A stretch of DNA of 64,000 bases, taken from Echinometra lucunter (lineage: Eukaryota; Echinodermata; Echinoidea; Camarodonta; Echinometridae). A program made the translations under genes and the position numbers. The notes beneath the pieces are model-generated. The model had not been told where the DNA came from, did not search any database, and worked only from the letters and a program-made list of their open reading frames with translations. This document shows positions 1 to 11,223 of the stretch, one piece after another; within the stretch, counting starts at the first letter, position 1, and each line of letters starts with the position of its first letter. Where the stretch lies: the NCBI GenBank assembly GCA_029962745.1, contig CM057159.1, positions 31,015,905 through 31,079,904 of the forward strand, written 5' to 3'.

Positions 1-917
1 TATTTATCTCAACTTTGATTGCTTACAAATCACCATCTTTTCTCATCATAAGTTTCACCAAACCATCATGGATGACTCTGACAAGATACTTCATGGAACA
101 CTCCCCTGGTGTTTATCTGGTGTTTATGTGCTGTTGGATTCCTCACATTGTGGTCATATGTTATCCTTTATTTCTTCACACTCCTGTGCAGTTAACTCCT
201 AGCATTCCCCGGCAGAGTTTTGAGGAGGTCATTTCAATGTACTAGCTGTACAGAAAATATATTTTAAAGTGATTGATAAACTTTAACCTGGAAAGCACAA
301 CAAAATAAAAAATACAAAATGAACTCTAGCTTTAAAAAAATACTGCAAAATTACTCTTGCCAAATTTCAGTGCCTTGTGGCACAAACAACTTGCCATTTC
401 AGCCTTTATCTCTTATCTTGTTTTCTGTGCATACATGTAAATCTCGGTTGCCTTTTCGTGGAGCTTCAAAGGTTTAGAGCAAGAAAGGTGTGGACTCTGT
501 AAAATTGTATGAGTGAATGCCTGTCTGCCTCTCATCAGATTTTCTATAGTTTGTATGATTGAAGCAAATCGGATGCCTACATATATTGTATGATATATAA
601 TGCATGAAAGCTCGGAGGAATGGTATTAAATCATACCATGCAGTATTAATGAGTGTCTGGCTATGAAACCACTGCTTCATGTACAGCGCTCTCCCAATTA
701 ACGCACATGAACATGAGACATAGCACATGAGTGGGTTGCCTAGCAACGTGAGGATGACATCGTCTAGCCACACCGTTTGACAGAAATTGGTAGGCAGGTG
801 TCATTTTCAGCTGGAACAAGCACTCTCGTCTCAAGCGAGTAGATATTCATGCTCACCGCATTACACATTACCATCTACTCCATGTTCTATTCTTAGTCAG
901 ATCATGTCGAGATGGGG
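1..917. other. no recognisable feature
   Basis: AT-rich sequence. Short open frames on both strands show no family resemblance, and no transposon ends or tandem repeats were recognised. Confidence 0.5.
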
Positions 918-1345
918 ATAGTGGGAGGAGGGGAGGAGGGAGGGGAGGAGGGAGGGGGGGGGGGGCAGCTGAAGGGAAGGAGGTGAGGGAGGAAGAGGGT
1001 TATGAAATGAGTTTTTTTCTACCGGGGGTGGGGTAGGGCCAAATGGAGGGGAAGGCATGGAGGGGTTAAGAAAGGCTGTGAAGTGGTTTTTCAGTGGGGG
1101 GGGGAGGTAGATGGAGGGGTTAAGAGAGGTTTACAATGCCTTTTTTTACCAAGGGGGGAGTTGCCAACTGAAGGGGAAGGCATGGAAGAAGTAAAAGAGG
1201 CTGTGAGATGGATTTTGGTTTTTACCCGGGGGGGGGGGGGGGGGGGATGGAGGGTGATGGAATGGATGGGGAAGAGTTATGAGATGTTCTTTTTTTAGCA
1301 AGGGGAACAAATGGAGGAGAAGGGGAGGAGGGGGGAAAAAGGGTG
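918..1345 (+). repeat. G-rich degenerate minisatellite
   Basis: About six diverged units of 60-75 bases, each with a T run, a G run and a block like GGGGAAGGCATGGAGGGGTTAAG or GGCTGTGAGATGG. Four or more closely spaced G runs at 930-966 and 1228-1246 could form G-quadruplexes. The frame at 1083-1298 is low-complexity and not a gene. Confidence 0.7.
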
Positions 1346-1537
1346 TGAGATTTTTTTCAGCACTGGTTCTGCTTTTACTTTCTCGTGCTTACTAAATTCT
1401 AAACCTAGTTCTAAAGTTAACCCAATCCTTATTTCAAAATCCACTGTTGCAGCCTAAGTGCAAACATGTATTATGTGCAAAATAAAACTTGGTGCAAAAT
1501 TTCAGATCACAAGGGGAGAGGGAGATAAAGTGAGCTT

Positions 1538-1667
1538 GAGGTTTGAATAGTCAGTCAACCCTAACATGAAGATCTAGCTTGCTTCAAGTGCCATGTTAAT
1601 GTGAGGTTTGAATAGTCAGTCAACCCTAAAATGAAGATCTAGCTTGCTTCAAGTGCCATGTTAATGC
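1538..1667 (+). repeat. 65-bp tandem duplication
   Basis: GAGGTTTGAATAGTCAGTC through GCTTCAAGTGCCATGTTAAT occurs twice, head to tail, with one substitution. It looks recent. Confidence 0.9.
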
Positions 1668-1835
1668 TGAATATGAAATGAAGTGTTATAAGAGAGGTTC
1701 TGACATCTTTTTAGTGCATTTTCTTAATTCATTTTTGGTCTTCTTATTCCACATTTAGACACAGTGGTTTGAACTGTCTGAAAAAAATGCACCACCGGTC
1801 TAAAATGAAGTAAGATAAACTAAAGGCCATATTTC

Positions 1836-2035
1836 ACCGAGGGAGACGTCACTGCAACGTCACAGATAAACTGATGCAGACGTCGCAGAAACATCTCCCA
1901 GACCTGCTGGAGACTGGAAAAATCTCAAAAAAATCGAACATGTTTAAATTTCCCACGACATCCCGGAGACCTGGCTTGTCTCACGGAGATGTCATGGGGA
2001 CATCGCAGAGACGTCATTGCTACCAGCCGTGACTC
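1836..2035 (+). other. cluster of GACGTC palindromes
   Basis: GAGACGTCA or GCAGACGTC occurs several times (near 1844, 1876, 2009), mixed with related GAGATGTC and GGACATCGC segments. It lies directly beside the foldback at 2046 and may be part of the same insertion or a decayed tandem repeat. Confidence 0.4.
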
Positions 2036-2045
2036 GAGTCACAAC

Positions 2046-2832
2046 TATAACCCGTTTAAATCTACATCTTTCGGTGTCACACCAGATGACTGTCTTCGGT
2101 AAAGTCGGGGTGAAATTCCTTCTCAAACGCAAGGACCGTTCATATCAGAACGCACATCTGCGGTAATCACATTGTGCGCTGTCATGGTAAAATGTCCAGC
2201 GGGGGAAAAGCGCGCGCTGCATTGTCGTGTTGAAATAAAGAAAAAATAATAGAAGGAGGCCTACGCACGTAATTGTGTTACTTCATAAATTAATCTTTTA
2301 TTTGCGAACTCGACGTCGACAGCTACAGAGACATGCTTAAACTTAACTCGAACATGTGCAGCTAGTCGCTTATACATTGAATATATCGATATTTGTCATT
2401 TGAAAAAAGAAAAAACATTAGAATGATCAACATACAGAATGAAAATCAATATTTAATATCAAAATATTTTTTAAAAACTTCTTTTATGGGCACTTTATTG
2501 AAAGATTAAGGTGAAACACCCTGTTTTTGCCAATACATGTTCGGCCTCATTGTTTGCATGTGCTCACCTAATCGAGGGCTCGGACGAGAGGACTTCCGTT
2601 TTCTACCCCACGAGCGTTTAAATCTATGCTCAAACAGGGGATCACGCCGGATGACTGAGGAAGTTGTGCCGTGTCATGCTAGGCCGTCTAGCGTGATTTT
2701 CACCTCGCATTTACCTCGCATTCGTGCTTTGTCCTTTGTGCCGAGACCGTTTAAATCTACAGTGGACAAAGGACGACACGAGGTAACCTCCGGAGGTTAC
2801 CTCGCGTTTTTGGTAGATTTAAACGGGGTATA
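2046..2832. mobile_element. 787-bp foldback bounded by CCCGTTTAAATCTAC ends
   Basis: TATAACCCGTTTAAATCTAC at the left is mirrored by the right end (GTAGATTTAAACGGGG, TATA). Two more CGTTTAAATCTA copies lie inside at about 2610 and 2748, and the right part contains a perfect 26-bp palindrome (2779-2804). The interior is CpG-richer than the flanks. The 98-codon frame at 2537-2833 is a by-product of this structure and I do not call it a gene. Confidence 0.55.
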
Positions 2833-3155
2833 AGTCGCAAACTAGTTTCCAGACCACTCAGTTACCCCCTTTAGTGTGTAGCAAAAAGAAACCAGTATAT
2901 GGGCAGTTCCCTAGTCAATCATGTTAAATTTTAGAGGAATATTTTGCCTTTCAGGCCTCCTAAAAATAAAACTTGGGCATTTCAGTCTTTATAATTATAC
3001 CAGTGGTAATTTTTATGTAGACTTTTGACCTGTGTTATAAAGGAATACTGTGTGCAGTGCTTTGTGCTAAAGTGGCGCGTCAAATTTCGGTTAGTTACGT
3101 TACAAAAAAAAGGGACATGGAAAGTTTAGGGTCATCTGTGTTCAAATATCAAACA

Positions 3156-3266
3156 CCTGTTCCTTATTCATGAAACCTTACTAAGCTCATTGTCAACTAA
3201 TTGCATAGGTCACAGTACACAGTTAGGTGACAACTAAGCCTATGAAGGTTTCATGAATATGGGCCC
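3156..3266. mobile_element. small foldback with TTCATGAAACCTT arms
   Basis: TTATTCATGAAACCTTACTAAGC at the left and CTAAGCCTATGAAGGTTTCATGAATA at the right form an imperfect hairpin, with AGTTGTCA/TGACAACT-type pairing inside. Edges are approximate. Confidence 0.5.
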
Positions 3267-3669
3267 AGATGAGCAACGTTGGATGAATTTCTTCAGTTAT
3301 TTTCCAGGTTTTAATCTTTTTTCCAGAGTGTACAAATTATTGTAGGGGATATTATCAGATGTGCATGCTCCCTACCTTTTTGAATATAAAATGAGATTTG
3401 TATTGATCTGAGGTATAGATTACCCTTTGCATGTAATCAAAGCGTACTTTCCCTTGTGACCTGTGGTGTCTCATGTTGTTATTCCTCAGGATTAAGTGGA
3501 TAGAACAGCTACCTTTGCGTTCAAATACAGCTATATTTTCTCTTTATTTCCATCATGTGTATTTTGTTCCAAAGCTTCCAGGAATCCTATCCCCAGCTTT
3601 GCTCATCAAACGTGTCTTTCTTCAAACCAGAGCACGTTCATGAAAACAAGATTTGCTTATGAGAGAGAG

Positions 3670-3702
<33 letters not shown>

Positions 3703-4886
3703 TTGTGGTGGGTGTCATGGTTTGTAGGATAATATAAACCTGAGCTGGTTGTCCCCAAGCACTTGGCGTTATCATAGATCTCATGACTTCATAGTTTAAT
3801 CAGTTTCTAATCTTTCTTCTGTAATCTGTGATAATCAGGACTACTGCATATGGACAAATCTGCCCAGTATATGTATGTAATTTTAAAGTTGATTTGATCT
3901 GTATGACTTTTATCTTTTGTGCAACATTCGCATGATTATTGTGATTATAAGGATAAGAATCATAGCTTCATGAAGAATCTGCTTAAATAATGCAAAACAA
4001 CTCTTTTCATATCTTTAATGAGTTTTTCAAACTTCATGCATTATCAGAAATTCCCTGTACTGTACAGGATTATAATGAAATAAGAATTAGGTATCCTTTC
4101 ATCATGATCAAGTAAGTATTTGGACTGTGTGTTTCCCCCTTTTTCATCTTTCATGCTAACTTTACTAGCTGCAGGGAAGCAAGAAGAAAAAGCTCATTAT
4201 CTCAATATCCTTGAATAATCTATTAAAGATGGCTACCTAATAATGAGTTTGTAAGATGTTTCTTTTCCGTGTTTGCCATCTTTCTCCTGCTTGTGACGAT
4301 CTTGTTTCTCATTTCTAATTAGCCCCAAGGCAAACGAAATGTTACTGGAGATACATGCTCAAGACTTTCCACAGACATAATATTTTGATAAAATGTGCTG
4401 TATAACCAAAAAAAAGGGGAAAAAAGAAAAAAAAAGAAGAAAAAAAAAGAAGATGAATACAACCTTTTTATACGAAGTTTTCGGTTGTTCACCCAGTCAT
4501 ACCTTGAGTCTAATAATACCTGTATCTCATGTTTTTCAAGCTGTTTTTGTCCTTGTTATGATTGATGTTAGGTGATTATAGCATTACTTGGCAGGTAGTG
4601 ATTTCAACTTATTAATCATGCTCTCAAGATGATGACATATTTTTCAGGCAATTTTATTTGTAACGAATATAAGAATCATATAAATGAGTTAGAAAACATT
4701 CTATGTTTTTGCATTAAGTCTTAAAGAGAAATTAGACTCAAAGTAAAAGGGATTATTGTAACTGCTGAACAGTTGCTTTCAAACCTCTTTTGTATTACTG
4801 AGAGGAGTCAAGCAGTCATTGTGAATGAAGTTCTAAAGTCCATCCAATCTTGCTTCCCTTTACCTTCTCCTTCCTAGTTCACTTCT
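3267..4886. other. unannotated non-coding stretch
   Basis: Contains a GA run (3663-3702) and an A-rich tract (4408-4453). Otherwise nothing recognisable. Upstream exons of the C20orf27 homologue were looked for here and not found. Confidence 0.45.
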
Positions 4887-4890
4887 TTAA

Positions 4891-5295
4891 CCCATTCGTG
4901 ACAGGAATTATTTAAAGCCTAATTTGATCAGCTTTTATTCTTCAAATTGGCAACACCAACATTCTTATTTTATTGCTACATTTTTCTTATAAAACGTCAT
5001 GTATCTGAAATGAATATAAATTGACAGAAATTATGAGAAGTCAAAAAGCTGCCAATTTGCAGGGGAAAACAGTGATTTTAAACTTTCTATCACATTGCCA
5101 ATTTAAGGATTTTAATGCTTATTTTCCTTTAAAAAATTTTCAGCATCAAACAACGAATATTGATGCAACCAAAATGGGCACAGTTTGTGTAGAATTTTTT
5201 GCTCTTTCTGCTCATGTATTTGGTATGATTTTTAGGGCTTTACATCAAAAGATATTAGGCCAAACCACAAAATGTGGACCTCTGTCACGAATGGG
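4891..5295 (+). mobile_element. TTAA-flanked MITE, family A, copy 1
   Basis: A 405-bp element bounded by TTAA on both sides (4887-4890 and 5296-5299) with perfect 14-bp inverted ends CCCATTCGTGACAG / CTGTCACGAATGGG. Two other near-identical copies occur at 8617 and 26964. A TTAA target and ends that begin CCC fit the piggyBac group, so I read this as a non-autonomous piggyBac-like element. A 92-codon frame runs through this copy but is shifted by a single-base deletion in copy 2, so it is not evidence of a protein. Confidence 0.85.
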
Positions 5296-5299
5296 TTAA

Positions 5300-5480
5300 C
5301 CCTTGAATGAATGAATGAATTTATTTCCATTTCCACATCGTTTACATCAGAATCGGAATAAACTAACATAAACAAACTACATACATACTTATCGGCATAG
5401 GACAATTACAATTGAGTGGAAATGAGGTGACCTACTAAAAGCATGGCTTGTAAGATACTGTAGGCCACCCATACAATACA
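5300..5480 (-). mobile_element. possible retroelement 3' end with AATG tail
   Basis: On the plus strand a (GAAT)n run followed by TTTATTTCCATTTCCACATC looks like the complement of a retroelement 3' end that closes in an A/T-rich tetranucleotide tail. It abuts the right TTAA of MITE A copy 1. No coding remnant was recognised. Confidence 0.3.
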
Positions 5481-5995
5481 AATCATAAATAAACAACATA
5501 ACGTTAAGTTTGTATAGTGTACAAAAACTGTAACATACAAAATGAAAACAATAAAAACACCAACAACTAACTTTTAGGGAAAATCACAATACTAAAAGAG
5601 AGAGGAAAAAAAGGGGGTGTATCAAAATACACATATTTTAAAAAACTGATATTTCCCTTCTATATCCTATAAACCTCAGTACCATTGTTTCTTTTATTAT
5701 ACCTTATCAAGTATCAGTATCATGATAACTAGTAATTGAGATATATGACTTTTTAGGTTCATACATGGGACAGGTTATCATTGATTATTTTTGCCTTGAA
5801 AGCATTCACCAATCATGAATTATATTGTTAAACTTTATTTTAAAGTTATTTTTGGACTGGGTTTGAGTAAGGACCCTTTTTATTTTACCTTATATTTTAA
5901 GGCTCTTTCATGTTTTTCTCACCTTTTCTCGCTCTTTCTCTCTCCCTCTCGCGTTTCCATAGCCAGTCGAAACTCAAGTACCTTCTCCTTCTCTA

Positions 5996-6650
5996 CTCCT
6001 TTCTTTACTCTTCTTTTACCCTTTTTACACTGGCATTTTTTAACCCCGTACTTTCGTTAGTAGAGGACTTTCGTTAGTCCCGTACTATCTTTTTTTGCTT
6101 TTTACACTTGCTAAATAAGTCCCGTACTAAGTGCTTAGCCCGGGCCAAGGAATAGCTGGCTGTTTACACTTGCATTTTCTTAATCCAGTACTATTTCCGA
6201 AGGCCGGCCAAGGATATCCCGCACGCGCGAACGTCTGAGCATGCATGCTATCACTAGCTAGCTTTGCGCGCGCTCTGTGTTAGATATGCAATATATACTC
6301 ATCGATGTAGTCTGTAGCTGTAACGTAGGTATGAGCACGAGCTTGACCGAAAATTCTGTCATAAAATTCGTCGTTAATACATTCCGCATTTTCTTCATAT
6401 GCAGCATAAACATGAGAAATTGCAGAAGATTCTTGTCATCCGGGTACATACTTCAACTTCAAGTTTAACTATAGTTTTGTTAAGTGCACGCTAGTATCAG
6501 TAAGTCACGTGATGCAAGCACGAATCACCTGACCCATTTCGCTGATAAGCGTTCTTTTCTGATTGGTCAATCGGCATTGGGCTTCGTCTCGTCGCTAACC
6601 CCGGACTATTTTTTCTTGCTTTTTACACTGGCTTGCTTGGCACCGCAATT
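5996..6650 (+). other. CpG-richer segment with repeated TTTACACTKGC motif
   Basis: TTTTTACACTGGC-like boxes occur near 6024, 6098, 6161 and 6620, each beside CCCGTACT or CCAGTACT. Between 6180 and 6610 CpG is clearly denser than around it (CACGCGCGAACG, TTGCGCGCGC), and two CCAAT-type boxes (GATTGGTCAATC) are near 6560. It could be a transposon with symmetrical edges or a promoter-like island. No gene start is supported. Confidence 0.4.
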
Positions 6651-6880
6651 TCCTGGTTCCTCTTTCCTCAAGTGTTTGTATATTATTTTCCTTTCTTTAT
6701 TGGACTTAATTACTAGTATTGTTATGTATATTTGTCTTTCTTTATGATTTTTTTAAAATCATTGTTACTAACACTCACTTCAGCTTGTGAGTTGTAGTGT
6801 CTTGCAAATAATAAACAATTTTCAAATGAAAATTCAATTCATTCCAAATTTAAATTCAATTCTTAATTTTCATATTCATA

Positions 6881-7473
6881 CAGGGTGGCCCAGAAAGAAT
6901 GGAACACCTGTGATCCTTAATTTCAGCGAGATGAATAACATAAGGAGAGAATTATTACCTATATTCAAATGAAAACTTATTTTCCAGTAAATTGACACCA
7001 GGATCATCAATTTTGACTCACGCGTTTACATGTTAGGGCTCATTTCGTGGGACTGTCATTTTCAAAATTTACTACTTTAGCGACCAAATTCCTGTTACTT
7101 GAAAGAAAATCATTCACCCTATGGCATTCAATAGAAATGGCTCCTTGCCTGAATAAATGCTTGGTTGATTTTCCTTTCATAGAAAACGAGGAGATTATTT
7201 AGGCAGTGAGCCGTTTCTATGGAATGCCGTCAGGTGGAAGGTTTTACATTCATCTCACATGATCTCAGTCGCAAAAGTAGCAAATTTTGAAAATGACATT
7301 GCCTCACGGAATGAGCCCTAACATCTAAACGCACGAGCCAAAATTAATGATTTTGGTGTCATTTTCAAGGAAAAGAAATTCTCTTTTGAACCAAATGAAC
7401 AATTATCACATTATGTTATTCATCTTGCTGAAATTAAGGATCACAGGTGTTCCGTTCTTTCTGGGCCACCCTG
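6881..7473. mobile_element. 593-bp palindromic mariner-like MITE
   Basis: The whole element is one imperfect inverted repeat. The left end CAGGGTGGCCCAGAAAGAAT is matched by the right end across more than 45 bases, and weaker symmetry continues to the centre. TA dinucleotides flank it (6879-6880 and 7474-7475). CAGGGTG-type ends with a TA target are typical of Tc1/mariner elements. There is no transposase frame. Confidence 0.8.
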
Positions 7474-7475
7474 TA

Positions 7476-7948
7476 TAGAATAAAGAATATCTCCTGTTCT
7501 ATCTAAGAGACGTACATGCATCTGTTTCTGTTTTGGGCAAATTGAACTTTCATTAGCATTCTTTCTTTAAATGTTGGTTCAAAATGTAATTTATTGGCAT
7601 GAAAGGGGTCAATAAACTCATTCCAACCACTAAAGATCATTTTGTAGAATAAATCTTGTTTTCATAATTTTTTTCCATCAGTATGTGATTTCCCATTTTC
7701 TCACACTTGAAATCTCTCTTGCAATGGAAATATTTATTTCATGTAAAAGTTGCTGCCTGGATAAATGCCCTGATAGATAGCTTATGGAATTGATTTCTTT
7801 GGTAAATCATTTTTTATTGAAACTTGCTTATCATAGAAAGAGAAATATATCAGGAATATTGTAATTTAGTATTTTGTACAATTTAGCATCTTCTCTCTCC
7901 CACCCTCTCTCTTATTTCTTTCTCTTTCTCTTTCTCACCATTTTCCTC

Positions 7949-7986
<38 letters not shown>

Positions 7987-8612
7987 CCTTTCTCTCTATG
8001 TATTATACAGATATTGCCTGCCCAAAGTTTTGCTATAACATTTCATTTCCTTGGCAGAGTTGTATATATATATATATACACACATTATATTCTGTTTCTA
8101 TCTGCTTCCAGTCTCTTTACTCATTTTATATATTTCTCCTTTATATGTTTTTTTTTTCTTTCTTTGAAATTCCTCTGACATCCAGTGTTTCCCTTGCTTC
8201 ATGATAAAGAAGTCCTGTAAGTCAATAAGCAAGTCGGTGTTTATTGAAGTACTCGGCCTGCTTCATATTCTTAATCAAATTTATATTTTTTAAGCTCATA
8301 ACAATCTCCTTATATGGAAATATTATTGGAAATCTATTTCTAGGGTCAGTTCACTGTACATAACCATAACCAGAAAAGGCCAAATATGCATCTGTATTTT
8401 CAAATTTTTATATTGAAAGATATTTTCAGATCACAATGTTTGTTATTAGAGATAAAATACAGTCACATGGGTTGAAAAAGAGCACCATCACATTATAGAT
8501 ATTTAGTTAATCCTTTTCTTTTCCTGGTATCCAATATGGCTCATATATGAGATGAAGATGACCTAGATGAAGTTTACGGTTCAGCATTGGTAAGTCGTGA
8601 AAAGGACTGTTG
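7476..8612. other. unannotated non-coding stretch with CT and TA runs
   Basis: CT repeat at 7896-7992 and a short TA run at 8064-8081; the rest shows no structure I can name. Confidence 0.45.
7896..7992 (+). repeat. CT repeat
   Basis: A CT-rich stretch with a pure (CT) run at about 7957-7984. Confidence 0.93.
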
Positions 8613-8616
8613 TTAA

Positions 8617-9023
8617 CCCATTCATGACAGGAATTATCTAAAGCCTAATTTGATCAGCTTTTTTTCTTCAAATTGGCAACACCAACATTTTAATTTTATT
8701 GCTACATTTTTCTTATATAACGTCATGTATCTGAAATGAATATAAATTGACAGAAATTATGATGAGAAGTCAAAAAGTTGCCAATTTGCAGGGGAAAATG
8801 GTGATTTTAAACTTTCTATCGCATTGCCAATTTAAGGATTTTATGCTTATTTTCCTTTTAAAAATTTTCAGCATCAAACAACAAATATTGATGCAACCAA
8901 AATGGGCACAGTTTGTGTAGAATTTTTTGCTCTTTCTGCTCATGTATTTGGTATGATTTTTAGGGCTTTGCATCAAAAGATATTAGGTCAAACCACAAAA
9001 TGTGGACCTCTGTCACGAATGGG
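8617..9023 (+). mobile_element. TTAA-flanked MITE, family A, copy 2
   Basis: A 407-bp copy in the same orientation as copy 1, between TTAA at 8613-8616 and 9024-9027. The left end has one change (CCCATTCATGACAG). Differences from copy 1 are scattered substitutions and one- to three-base indels, which implies recent spread of the family. Confidence 0.85.
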
Positions 9024-9419
9024 TTAAGGTAGAGAGAGAGTAGAGAAAGTTTAGGAGGAGGAGAAATGGAGAGACTAGATAGAGTAAGAGAGAGAGAGTA
9101 GAGAGTATCTATATCTTTAGAGTAAAGATGAATCAAGATGAATCTTGAGATAAAGAAGAATTTTGAAAAAGTAGTAATGCATCATTCCCTCCCACCTGTA
9201 TCCAAGCTGATGTCCTTCCTGCATTAGATGCAATTGTTTATGCTTTTTATTTCAGTGTATACGCCAGAGGCTAAATCTGCAGAATATACTCTGTTTTTAA
9301 ACTCCTTAACTACTGCATTCTCTCTTTCCCATAGGTTTGATACATGGACCACCCAGTTCCTGTAAGCAAGGGGTTAATGCATTATCGGCTTACAGCCAGA
9401 AGGGCATTACAGGTTATGT

Positions 9420-9560
9420 ACAGTTTTGGTAGGCCATCAAATACCGTTTGTCAGATTTCTTTGCTTCTGTCTGGTCATTAGCAAGGTAAAAGCATAACTA
9501 AGATGCTGTGAAGTTTTTTCCCCCGGAAGTTGAATATCAAGCAAATGAGAGGTGGAAAAT
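9420..9560 (+). repeat. unclassified dispersed repeat, copy 1
   Basis: It shares TTTGTCAGATTTCTTTG, then AAAGCATAACTAAGATGCTGTGAA and a following T-rich then CAAGT/GAAGTT block with 28530-28670. No termini or structure were recognised. Confidence 0.5.
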
Positions 9561-9924
9561 ATGTTTGATTGCTGGGCCAGAGGATCGAAAGTCAACACTG
9601 TCGAGATGCATCACACAGTGCCTGCACATGTGCAAAACAAATGAGAGTTCTATCGTGTAATGAGCACAGCAAAGTGCAGGGAATGTTGTGTGGAGAACTG
9701 TCTGTGTGCAGGGGGTATAGCAAGTAGAGGTTATAGCAAGTATGGCAGAGTGTATAAAAAACCTATCAACTGTGTTCCTTTCATACATTTACACTAAATT
9801 TCACCAGAAATCATGAATGGAATATCATACGATCTCACGCACATATATTTTCATGCAAGGCAGACATTGTGAGAATTTATTGAATCCGTTTCTTTTTACT
9901 ACTCAAACTGTACATGAGCTTTAA

Positions 9925-10485
9925 AGGCAAAGTCCACCCTAAAAATTTCACGGTTTCAATAAAAGGAGATAAATTTGAACAGCATTTTAAAAAAGAAATG
10001 AGCAAAATCGGTCAAAGATTAAGAAAATTACACTCATTTACATTTTCTAGTATATTACTCTCGGCTCTGCAAATTGGCAACACTGATGACATCATATGTG
10101 AGCAGCTCTCCATTCACTTTGTACATAAAAATGTCACATTTTTCTCAATTTTCTTGGAAGTTACACAATTCCCAACCCCATTGTCAAGGTATGTTCAGAA
10201 AAATTGTTTTTTACATAACATACTTTGACTATGGGGTGAGAAAATGTGCAACTTCCAAGAAAATTGAGAAAATGTGAATTTTTATGGACAAAGTGAATGG
10301 AGAGCTGCTCACATATGACGTCATCAGTGTTGCCAATTTGCAGAGCCAAGAGTAATTTACTAGAAAATGTAAATGAGTGTAATTTTCTTATTCTTTGACC
10401 GATTTTGCTCATTTCTTTTTTGAAATACTGTTCAAATTTATCTCGTTTTATTGAAACAGTGAAACTTTTGGGGTGGACTTTCCCT
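9925..10485. mobile_element. TTAA-flanked foldback, family B, copy 1
   Basis: A 561-bp full palindrome between TTAA at 9921-9924 and 10486-10489, with ends AGGCAAAGTCCACCC and GGGTGGACTTTCCCT. The arms pair almost along their whole length, so open frames on either strand read as mirror translations and are not genes. The related copy at 12842 and the diverged relative at 36061 share the interior. Confidence 0.8.
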
Positions 10486-10734
10486 TTAACTCTTTGTAAA
10501 GTGTTGTTTGTTAATGCCCTTCCTGCTCTCAAGAGATGATAGAATGTAGGTTGTTGAGTGGATCCTGTGGAGTGCAGTTGATGTTTTGAAAGGCCAATTG
10601 TAAGAGCTAAGTAAATTGGGTACTCTATGTTCCACATGCACAGACACACCTTTTACAAGTAAATGACTGAATTATCTAAAGGTACATGTAGAGGGTTTGG
10701 AGGAATGTGACAGCATAACCTAAAGGGAGGCTTC

Positions 10735-11000
10735 TTCACATATGAAGCAGTAAGCCCCAGCTACAAACCCCGCAGGATTTTTTTTAGAGTAAATGACTGA
10801 GATGGGGGGGGGGGGGGGGGGGGGCAGAGGCACAAAGCACCTTCTGGTAGCTGAAAGGTGTGGACCAATCAAATTCTTACAAAGGCAGTGCAAAATATGA
10901 TGTCATTAGATTGCCTGCACAACTTTTGACAAAACTGTCTTCTGTTTGAGCATGGAGAATTATTGACAACTTAATGCACATCTCATTTTACTTCATTCAT
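10735..11000 (+). repeat. unclassified dispersed repeat with internal G run, copy 1
   Basis: Blocks TATGAAGCAG, CCCAGCTACAAACCCCGC, a G homopolymer (10806-10824), AGGTGTGGACC and TTTTGACAAAACT parallel 18095-18330 in order. The copies are well diverged. Confidence 0.45.
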
Positions 11001-11223
11001 TTCATTCATTCATATTATGTTATATTATCTCTTTTACTCTGTCATCTCTGTCATTTTCGAATATGTTTTTTTTAATGCCCTGCATTTTCCAGTAATTTGG
11101 ATATAACCTGGGCTGTTGTACATGTTCTCCTTTGTTGTGCAAGTACAATCTGACAGTTCTGACTCAATAAAGTGATGTTTTGAAAAAAAGTGGTACAGTA
11201 AAAACAAAATACATGAATGGTGT

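Noticed and set aside
2537..2833. 98-codon frame with CpG-rich codons
   Set aside because: It lies in the right part of a foldback and includes a 26-bp palindrome; the peptide repeats with the inverted motif.
9334..9361. Possible 27-base micro-exon between CCCATAG and GTAAGCAAG
   Set aside because: Both splice signals look good but the peptide is too short to match the UPF0687 family and fits no neighbouring exon.
9914..10649. Long frames on both strands with similar peptides (KVHPK..FTVSIK)
   Set aside because: They are mirror translations of the family B palindrome, not genes.
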